Part shown: piece by piece, positions 16,134-21,589 of the stretch | Position numbering within the stretch: position 1 is the first letter of the stretch | Layout: each line of letters opens with the position of its first letter | Origin: an uncultured Lachnospiraceae bacterium | GTDB lineage: Bacteria > Bacillota > Clostridia > Lachnospirales > Lachnospiraceae | Assembly (NCBI GenBank): GCA_947177925.1 | Contig: CAMWWJ010000016.1 | Location: 1 to 21,589, forward strand | Length of the DNA: 21,589 nucleotides | Direction: 5' to 3' | Translations under genes and position numbers: made by a program | The notes under the pieces: generated by a model | Databases searched by the model: none | The model's input: only the letters and a program-made list of their open reading frames with translations | What the model was told of the DNA's origin: nothing

Positions 16134-17543
16134 ATGAACATGAAAAATGAAGATACAAGGAAAAGATTATATACTCTTGCAACTGTCTTCCTGGGCATTA
16201 CTGTACAGACGATTATCATATTTTTTGTATGGCAGGGTTATTACAATAATACAAGCGTCATACGGAAGATTTTTGTTTTTCGTGGACATTATTTTGTCAT
16301 GGGTATTTATTGGGTGGTTCTGTATCTTTTCAATAAAGGAAACGGCAGCTTAAAGGTTGGTTATTTCAAAATAGGAGACTTGATTTTCTCCCAGTTAGTG
16401 TCCAATATATGTGCAAATCTTGTATTTTATCTGGAGCTGTGCCTGCTTGCTTATGGATTTCCAAGTCCCATCAGACTCCTTCAGGCAATGGTAGTGCAGA
16501 ATTTGTTTAATATTGTATGGGTAGTTCTCATTACAAAAGGCTACCAGCAGACCTTTCCGCCCCATCAGGTGCTTTTGCTGTTTGGAAAGGATTCTGTAAA
16601 AGAGTTCCTGCCAAAGCTTGAAGCAAGAAAGGACAAGTTTACGGTTTGTGAATCCATTAAGATCAATACGGAAAAGATAAAAAGCAATCCGGAGCTGTGC
16701 CAGGCAATTAAAGAGAAGATGACTCATTACAATACAGTCATGCTCTGGGACCTGCCTACGATTATGCGCAATGAATTTTTAAAGTATGCTTACGGCAAGG
16801 GCATACGGATTTATGTGATGCCGAAGATTTCGGATATTATTTTAAACGGCTCGGAGCAGATGCACTTCTTTGACTCGCCGCTGCTCCTTACAAGAAGCGC
16901 TCCTATGACCTTTGAGGAGAGATGTGTAAAAAGGCTGATGGATATTATTCTTTCGATAGTGCTTTTAGTAGTGACATCTCCCGTTATGCTTTTAACTGCA
17001 ATTGCCATAAAGATCAATGACGGTGGCAGGATTTTCTATAAGCAGGTCCGCTGTACCATAGGGCAGAAGAAGTTTACCATTTATAAATTTAGAAGTATGG
17101 TGGAGAATGCGGAAAAGGACGGTGTGGCAAGGCTGGCAGCCAAGAAGGACAGCAGGATCACTGCTGTTGGAAAGGTAATACGTGCCACAAGGATAGACGA
17201 GCTTCCCCAACTGTTTAATATTTTCATGGGAAGCATGTCTTTTGTAGGCCCAAGGCCCGAAAGGCCCGAAATCATTAAGAAATATACAAAAGAAATTCCG
17301 GAATTTGAATATCGGACAAAGGTAAAAGCCGGTCTTACCGGATATGCCCAGATTTTTGGGAAATATAACACAAGCCCTTACGATAAGCTGAAGCTTGACA
17401 TTTATTATGTAGAGCATTTTTCCATCAGGCTGGATATATGGCTGATCATACAGACCATTAAGATTATATTCGTGCCTGAAAGTACGGAAGGGGTCAGGGA
17501 AGGAAAGGAAACGGCAGGAAAGAGCAAGCAGGAAAAAAAATAG
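16134..17543 (+). CDS. Polyprenyl-phosphate sugar-1-phosphate transferase (initiating glycosyltransferase)
   Basis: This enzyme would move a sugar-1-phosphate from a nucleotide sugar onto undecaprenyl phosphate at the membrane, the first step of capsule or exopolysaccharide synthesis. The N-terminal ~130 residues contain several hydrophobic membrane segments, followed by a soluble CoA/Rossmann-like region. The catalytic domain starts near 260 with a membrane anchor (KRLMDIILSIVLLVVTSP). Canonical motifs follow: KFRSM (about 318), IDELPQLFN (about 354), FVGPRPERP (about 370) and KAGLTGYAQ (about 397). The length of 469 residues is typical of full-length WcaJ/PssY-type members. Start: ATG 16134 is given, but ATG 16140 (MKNEDTR) is equally possible because the ribosome binding site is weak. 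It is the first gene after the capsule promoter and is followed at once by a terminator. The sugar used cannot be read from the sequence. Confidence 0.92.
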   Translation: MNMKNEDTRKRLYTLATVFLGITVQTIIIFFVWQGYYNNTSVIRKIFVFRGHYFVMGIYWVVLYLFNKGNGSLKVGYFKIGDLIFSQLVSNICANLVFYLELCLLAYGFPSPIRLLQAMVVQNLFNIVWVVLITKGYQQTFPPHQVLLLFGKDSVKEFLPKLEARKDKFTVCESIKINTEKIKSNPELCQAIKEKMTHYNTVMLWDLPTIMRNEFLKYAYGKGIRIYVMPKISDIILNGSEQMHFFDSPLLLTRSAPMTFEERCVKRLMDIILSIVLLVVTSPVMLLTAIAIKINDGGRIFYKQVRCTIGQKKFTIYKFRSMVENAEKDGVARLAAKKDSRITAVGKVIRATRIDELPQLFNIFMGSMSFVGPRPERPEIIKKYTKEIPEFEYRTKVKAGLTGYAQIFGKYNTSPYDKLKLDIYYVEHFSIRLDIWLIIQTIKIIFVPESTEGVREGKETAGKSKQEKK

Positions 17544-17544
17544 A

Positions 17545-17573
17545 ACACCTGACGCAGTGTTAGGTGTATTTTT
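17545..17573 (+). terminator. Intrinsic terminator after the sugar transferase
   Basis: ACACCTGAC (17545-17553) pairs with GTTAGGTGT (17559-17567), 9 pairs including one G-U, around a 5-base loop. ATTTTT follows. It starts just after the TAG at 17541-17543. Since the next gene starts only 33 bases beyond with no visible promoter between, it may act as a partial terminator or a target of antitermination. Confidence 0.65.
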
Positions 17574-17605
17574 CGTTGCTGTCTGGAAAGGGAAGAAAGT
17601 GTGCC

Positions 17606-18430
17606 ATGGATTATGCGGTTTTAATGTCTGTATATGAGAAAGAAAATCCGGAATTTTTAAAACAAAGCATAGAAAGCATATTCCGGCAGACGATATTACC
17701 AAAGCAATTTATACTCGTAAAAGACGGTCCCCTGCCGAAAGAGCTGGATGAAGCCATTTCCCTCTTAAAGAACAAAGGAGAAAACGAATATTCCATACAG
17801 TTTACGATTGTTGCGCTTTCTGAAAATGCAGGGCTGGGACCTGCATTGAATCAGGGGTTGAAAAGAGCAGAATATGATTATATTGCAAGAATGGACAGCG
17901 ATGATATTGCATTTCCAAACAGATGTGAGCTTCAGCTGCAGGTTTTTTCAAAGAAGCAGGTGGACATCGTCAGCGGAACCGTTTTGGAATTCGGACAGAA
18001 TACAAAGGAGATACAGGCAGTAAAAAGCCTTCCGGAAGAACAGGAGGAGATTTTAAAATATGCCAGAAGGAGAAATCCCTTCAACCATCCCTGTGTCATG
18101 TTTCGCAGGCAGGTGATCCTGCAGGCGGGAATGTACCAGGATGTCAGATGGTTTGAGGATTATGACTTATGGGTCAGGGCGCTTATGCAGGGCGCAAAGG
18201 GATATAATACAAAAGAGCCTCTTTTATATATGAGAGCAGGAAGTGATATGTATTTAAGGCGTGGCGGACTTAAATATGTAAGAAAGGGAATAGCCTTTCG
18301 TTTAAAGCTTCGGAAAATGGGATTTTCTGGTAACAGGGATTTTCTTGTTTCCGTTTGCGGACAGATTTTTATGGGACTCATGCCAAACGGGATGAGGAAG
18401 CAACTTTATAAAAAGATTTTAAGAAGGTAA
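17606..18430 (+). CDS. Family 2 glycosyltransferase (274 aa)
   Basis: A GT-A fold inverting glycosyltransferase, expected to add a sugar from a nucleotide donor to the growing lipid-linked glycan on the inner membrane face. The N-terminus reads MDYAVLMSVYEKENPEFLKQ, a typical GT2 opening. The metal-binding motif is RMDSDD with DSDD at 97-100. The acceptor/catalytic region is WFEDYDLWVRALMQG, with the ED pair at 184-185. Start: ATG 17606, preceded by GGAAAGGGAAG. An earlier GTG at 17564 lies inside the terminator stem and is rejected. The C-terminal 60 residues are basic with an amphipathic or hydrophobic stretch, suggesting loose membrane contact. It sits between the terminator and the GT4 gene, 7 bases upstream of the latter. 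Donor and linkage are not predictable. Confidence 0.9.
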   Translation: MDYAVLMSVYEKENPEFLKQSIESIFRQTILPKQFILVKDGPLPKELDEAISLLKNKGENEYSIQFTIVALSENAGLGPALNQGLKRAEYDYIARMDSDDIAFPNRCELQLQVFSKKQVDIVSGTVLEFGQNTKEIQAVKSLPEEQEEILKYARRRNPFNHPCVMFRRQVILQAGMYQDVRWFEDYDLWVRALMQGAKGYNTKEPLLYMRAGSDMYLRRGGLKYVRKGIAFRLKLRKMGFSGNRDFLVSVCGQIFMGLMPNGMRKQLYKKILRR

Positions 18431-18437
18431 GGTATTT

Positions 18438-19571
18438 ATGATCAGAGTTTTACAAGTAGTAGGGAAAATGCACTATGGAGGAATGGAAACATTAATTATG
18501 AATTTGTATCGGAATATAGACCGCAGCCAGATACAGTTCGATTTTCTTGTGCATTATGAGGAACCGGGAGAATATGATGAGGAAATCCGCCGTTTAGGAG
18601 GCAAAATTTATGTAATGCCGAAAACTACATTCCGAAATTTCTTCCAGTACAAAAAAGCATTAAATAAATTTTTTGAAGAACATACGGAGTATTTGGTAAT
18701 TCACGGACATCTTCAGTCCACCGCATTTATCTATCATAAAATTGCAAAAAAATACGGAGTAAGGTGTGCGGTCACCCATGCCCATAATAATGGAGTGGAG
18801 TTCACTTTAAAAGGAATCGCTTCCTTCTTTACGTCCCGGATGTCACAAAGGATTACGGACGAGTTCTGGGGCTGCAGCATGGAGGCGTGCCGTTTCTTCT
18901 TTCCAAGAGCTGTAAGGCGCGGAAAAAGAATGAGAATCCTGCTAAACGGAATTGAAGTGGAAAGGTTTCATTTCCAGGAGGAAATAAGAGAAAAGAAGCG
19001 AAAAGAGTTGGGAATTACGAACCAGCTGGTAATCGGGCATGTGGGCAGGTTCGCAAAACAGAAGAACCAACGGTTTTTAATCGATATATTCCAGGAAATA
19101 CAGGAAAAGGAAAAGAATTCTCTGCTGCTTTTGATTGGAAAGGGGCCGGATGAAGAGAAGATCAGGGAAAAGGTAAGAAAAAGCGGATTAGAGGACAAGG
19201 TTCTTTTTTTAGGAGCCAGAGACGATGTAAATGAAGTTATGATGGCCATGGATGTTTTCGTTCTGCCCTCTTTGTTTGAGGGCTTTGGAATTGTTTTGGT
19301 GGAAGCACAGGCCAGCGGGCTTCCCTGCTTTTGCACGGAAGGGAAAATCCCTTCCACCACCAATATAACCAATGCTTATTATCCCCTGCCTCTTGAAGAG
19401 GGAGCAGGCTATTGGGCATCTGAAATCCTTGCAGACCGCGATGAAGATGATGAAAGACGGGATGACAAGTATGAGCTGGTAGGCATCCGGGGCTTTGATA
19501 TTAAAAAGATTGCAAGGGAAGTGGAAAAACAGTATACGCAGTTTCACAGAAAAGCGAATGGGGAAATCTGA
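18438..19571 (+). CDS. Family 4 (GT-B) glycosyltransferase, EpsF-like (377 aa)
   Basis: A retaining GT-B glycosyltransferase of the capsule/exopolysaccharide type. The N-terminal domain has MIRVLQVVGKMHYGGMETLI, with the GG acceptor-side loop, and HGHLQSTAFIYHKIA, HAHNN. The C-terminal donor domain has GHVGRFAKQKN (about 200), LLIGKGPDEEKI (about 230), VLFLGARDDV, and the E-x7-E motif at E281 and E289 in EGFGIVLVEAQASGLP. These are the usual catalytic and donor-binding features, so it is probably active. It starts 7 bases after the GT2 gene, and its stop TGA shares one base with the next ATG. It likely adds the next sugar to the lipid-linked chain. The donor sugar is unknown. The C-terminal ~30 residues are acidic then basic and not conserved. 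Confidence 0.92.
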   Translation: MIRVLQVVGKMHYGGMETLIMNLYRNIDRSQIQFDFLVHYEEPGEYDEEIRRLGGKIYVMPKTTFRNFFQYKKALNKFFEEHTEYLVIHGHLQSTAFIYHKIAKKYGVRCAVTHAHNNGVEFTLKGIASFFTSRMSQRITDEFWGCSMEACRFFFPRAVRRGKRMRILLNGIEVERFHFQEEIREKKRKELGITNQLVIGHVGRFAKQKNQRFLIDIFQEIQEKEKNSLLLLIGKGPDEEKIREKVRKSGLEDKVLFLGARDDVNEVMMAMDVFVLPSLFEGFGIVLVEAQASGLPCFCTEGKIPSTTNITNAYYPLPLEEGAGYWASEILADRDEDDERRDDKYELVGIRGFDIKKIAREVEKQYTQFHRKANGEI

Positions 19572-20737
19572 TGAGATTATTTAAGATTAGATGCATACGG
19601 ATGCTCTTATCCGTCTTTTGGATATTTCCGATAGTGAAAAAGCGGGTTGTCTTTGTGTGCCATTATGGTCAATCCTATGCCTGCAATCCCAAGTATGTTT
19701 ATGAGGCATTAAGAGAAACATATGGAGAGAAGCTGCAGTATATATGGGTGTTGAATAAAAGACATAAGGAACTGGATGGACAGGCCATACAGGTGAAAAA
19801 TAAAAGCCTTGCCTTTTTTTACTATATGCTCACCGCCAGGGTCATTGTAGGGAATAACGCGTTGGGAAGCTATCTTCCCAAGAGAAGGAGCCAGTGCTTT
19901 ATTAACACATGGCATGGAGGCGGAGCTTACAAGAGGGTGCATTTCGATGTGGCGGCAAGCGATGATGATCGTAAGATTTATGAGATTTTTGCAAAGCAGA
20001 CGGACTGTCATCTTTCCAGCTCAAGAATGTTTACGGAATGTATGACAGTATCCACGAAGGTGCCAAAAGAAAAGTTTATGGAAATCGGCATGCCAAGAAA
20101 TGACTGCCTGATTCAGAGCCTTAAGCGGCTGCAGAATGGAGAAAAAGAAGCAGAAGAGGCAAAACGGCGGGAAATCCTCAAAAAAATGAAGATTCCGGAA
20201 AGTCTTTGGAAAAACAGGTTCGTCTTGTATGCGCCTACCTTCCGGGGAGATGCCAATCATGGATATTTTGAGAATTCCCTGGACGCAAAAGCGGTGTTGA
20301 AAAGCCTCCAAAAAAGATTTGGAGGAGAATGGACCATGCTGTTTCGGGGACATCACAAAGTGCCGGAAATGGAAATAGAGCAGAGTATCTGTGTGACGGA
20401 TTATGAGGACATGCAGGAAATACTCTTATGCACGGATGTGCTGATTACGGATTTTTCCTCGGTAATGTGGGATTATATGCTTCTTCAAAGACCGGGTTTT
20501 CTCTATTTTCCCGATATGGAAAGCAGGCAGAAGGAACAGCCCTTTTACACAAGAATAGAGGAGTGGCCCTTTGAAGCTGCCGTTTCCAATGAACAGCTTT
20601 GTAAAAATATGATAGAGTATGAGGAAACGAAGGCAATGAAAAAAATGGAGGACCATAAGGAGCTGCTTGGCAGCAAGGAAACGGGCAGCGCCTGTGGGAA
20701 GCTTTCGGAATATATTGGAAAACTGTGTTTTTATTAA
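19571..20737 (+). CDS. CDP-glycerol/polyol-phosphate transferase, TagB/TagF family (388 aa)
   Basis: Proteins of this family transfer glycerol phosphate or ribitol phosphate from a CDP-polyol to a wall teichoic acid or capsule acceptor. Diagnostic blocks are NTWHGGGAYK (112-121), GMPRND (about 171), YAPTFRG (220-226), FRGHHKV (about 258) and TDFSSVMWDYMLLQRP (293-308). The His of TWHG and of RGHH are catalytic in the family. The length matches the catalytic domain alone, as in TagB-like or single-domain polymerases. The N-terminus has a basic and hydrophobic segment (MLLSVFWIFPIVKKRVVFVC) that may contact the membrane. Its ATG overlaps the stop of the GT4 gene by one base, so they are coupled. 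No CDP-polyol synthesis gene is seen in the window. It implies the glycan carries, or is joined by, polyol phosphate. Confidence 0.92.
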   Translation: MRLFKIRCIRMLLSVFWIFPIVKKRVVFVCHYGQSYACNPKYVYEALRETYGEKLQYIWVLNKRHKELDGQAIQVKNKSLAFFYYMLTARVIVGNNALGSYLPKRRSQCFINTWHGGGAYKRVHFDVAASDDDRKIYEIFAKQTDCHLSSSRMFTECMTVSTKVPKEKFMEIGMPRNDCLIQSLKRLQNGEKEAEEAKRREILKKMKIPESLWKNRFVLYAPTFRGDANHGYFENSLDAKAVLKSLQKRFGGEWTMLFRGHHKVPEMEIEQSICVTDYEDMQEILLCTDVLITDFSSVMWDYMLLQRPGFLYFPDMESRQKEQPFYTRIEEWPFEAAVSNEQLCKNMIEYEETKAMKKMEDHKELLGSKETGSACGKLSEYIGKLCFY

Positions 20738-20749
20738 GGTTATTTTAAT

Positions 20750-20778
20750 TAGACAAAGTAATGGTTATCCTGTATAAT
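20750..20778 (+). promoter_or_regulatory. Strong sigma-A promoter upstream of the ABC permease
   Basis: TAGACA (20750-20755), 17-base spacer, perfect TATAAT (20773-20778). Transcription would start near 20785, leaving a ~47-base leader before ATG 20832. This can drive the export genes separately from the glycosyltransferases. Confidence 0.7.
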
Positions 20779-20831
20779 AGATGGGTATTTGGTACAAAAT
20801 GGAAAGATAAGGAAAATAATAGGAGTATAAA

Positions 20832-21589
20832 ATGTTCTCAAAATTCGTAAATGATGTAAAGCAATACCACAAATATGCAATTTATGCGGCAAAGTCCCAG
20901 TTAAAGGCGGAGGTTGCCAATTCTTACTTAAACTGGCTTTGGTGGGTTTTGGACCCGGTCTGCTTTATGCTGATTTACACGTTTATATTCGGAGTGGTAT
21001 TTGACGGAAGGGAGTTATACTTTCCTGTATTTATCTTTATAGGACTGTCTATGTGGGATTTCTTTAACCGCTGTACAAGAGCAAGTGTAAAAATGGTGCG
21101 CAGCCATAAGGCGGTGGTCTCGAAAGTATACCTTCCCAAATTTATACTGGTAATCAGCGATATGCTTGTAAACGGCTTTAAGATGATGATATCCTTTGGA
21201 ATCGTGCTTGCCATGATGATTGTCTTCCGGGTTCCGTTCCGGCTGACATTTTTCTGGATCATCCCCATATTGTTCACATTTATTCTTTTTACATTTGGCT
21301 GCTGCGTTTATTTACTGCATTATGGAGTTTATGTGGAGGATCTGTCCAATGTGATAATGATCGTGCTTCGTCTTGTGTTTTATGTGACTGGTATTTTTTA
21401 TGATGTGGAAAAAAGGCTTCCGGCACCTTATAATATGTGGGCCGCAAGCTGCAATCCACTGGCATTTTTGATTGGTTCCGCAAGAAATTCCATGCTGTAT
21501 GGGGAAATGCCTTATTTACTTCTGTTATTGATCTGGTTTTGTATTTCCCTTTTGCTTGCGGCTATGGGAATACGCAAAATATACAAGAA
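20832..21589 (+). CDS. ABC-2 type polysaccharide/teichoic acid export permease, 3' end cut by the window
   Basis: The ATG at 20832 has AGGAG at 20821-20825. The frame is open for 252 codons to the end of the window, so the C-terminus is missing; family members are usually 260-275 residues, so only a little is lost. An N-terminal amphipathic region (MFSKFVNDVKQYHKYA) leads into KSQLKAEVANSYLNWLWWVLDP, the usual ABC-2 export entry. Next come hydrophobic segments (CFMLIYTFIFGVVF, the SFGIVLAMMIVF region, FTFILFTFGCCVYLL) and VMIVLRLVFYVTGIFYDVEK-like and NPLAFLIGSARN blocks typical of TagG/Wzm/RfbA permeases. It would form the membrane channel exporting the finished lipid-linked glycan, powered by an ATPase probably encoded just beyond the window. 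A dedicated promoter at 20750-20778 precedes it. Confidence 0.92.
   Translation, partial: MFSKFVNDVKQYHKYAIYAAKSQLKAEVANSYLNWLWWVLDPVCFMLIYTFIFGVVFDGRELYFPVFIFIGLSMWDFFNRCTRASVKMVRSHKAVVSKVYLPKFILVISDMLVNGFKMMISFGIVLAMMIVFRVPFRLTFFWIIPILFTFILFTFGCCVYLLHYGVYVEDLSNVIMIVLRLVFYVTGIFYDVEKRLPAPYNMWAASCNPLAFLIGSARNSMLYGEMPYLLLLLIWFCISLLLAAMGIRKIYK

Noticed and set aside
17564..17605. GTG start at 17564 for the GT2 gene
   Set aside because: It lies inside the terminator stem, lacks a ribosome binding site, and the conserved GT2 opening starts at ATG 17606.
1..21589. tRNA, rRNA, transposase, integrase, toxin-antitoxin or restriction genes marking a mobile island
   Set aside because: None could be recognised on either strand.

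Overview
The window looks like a chromosomal stretch from a low-to-mid GC Gram-positive anaerobe, most likely a Lachnospiraceae-type gut Clostridium relative. The signs are strong AGGAGG-type ribosome binding sites, tightly packed same-strand genes, a BspA-type leucine-rich repeat giant, and a capsule/teichoic-type glycosyltransferase operon. The taxonomic call is inference; no rRNA or tRNA gene is present to anchor it.

Region A (1-15371, + strand) is one long train of eight genes that continues from upstream of the window. In order: a 5'-truncated unknown protein, a 497-aa protein, a 279-aa protein, a 1231-aa protein, a palindromic intergenic element, a 421-aa and a 240-aa protein that share a related Ig-like domain, a 203-aa unknown protein, and an 1818-aa protein made mostly of leucine-rich repeats. 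Genes overlap or sit within about 35 bases of each other, except where the palindromic element interrupts. The 497-, 279- and 1231-aa proteins carry motifs I recall from large, unannotated proteins of other phyla. None of the region A proteins, nor the convergent collar protein, shows a signal peptide or membrane segment. A set of soluble, repeat-rich, beta-rich proteins beside a phage tail-collar protein suggests parts, cargo or accessory factors of an intracellularly assembled particle, such as a phage-tail-like or contractile injection device. No sheath, tube, baseplate or ATPase gene is in the window, so this is a hypothesis.

Region B (15352-15945, - strand) is a 197-aa phage tail-collar protein with its own promoter. 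It converges on the LRR gene and overlaps its 3' end by 20 bases.

Region C (16069-21589, + strand) is a surface polysaccharide locus: a promoter, a polyprenyl-phosphate sugar-phosphate transferase that starts the glycan, an intrinsic terminator, a GT2 glycosyltransferase, a GT4 glycosyltransferase, a TagB/TagF-type polyol-phosphate transferase, then a second promoter and an ABC-2 export permease cut by the window end. Together they would build a lipid-linked glycan decorated with or containing polyol phosphate, and export it by the ABC-dependent route.
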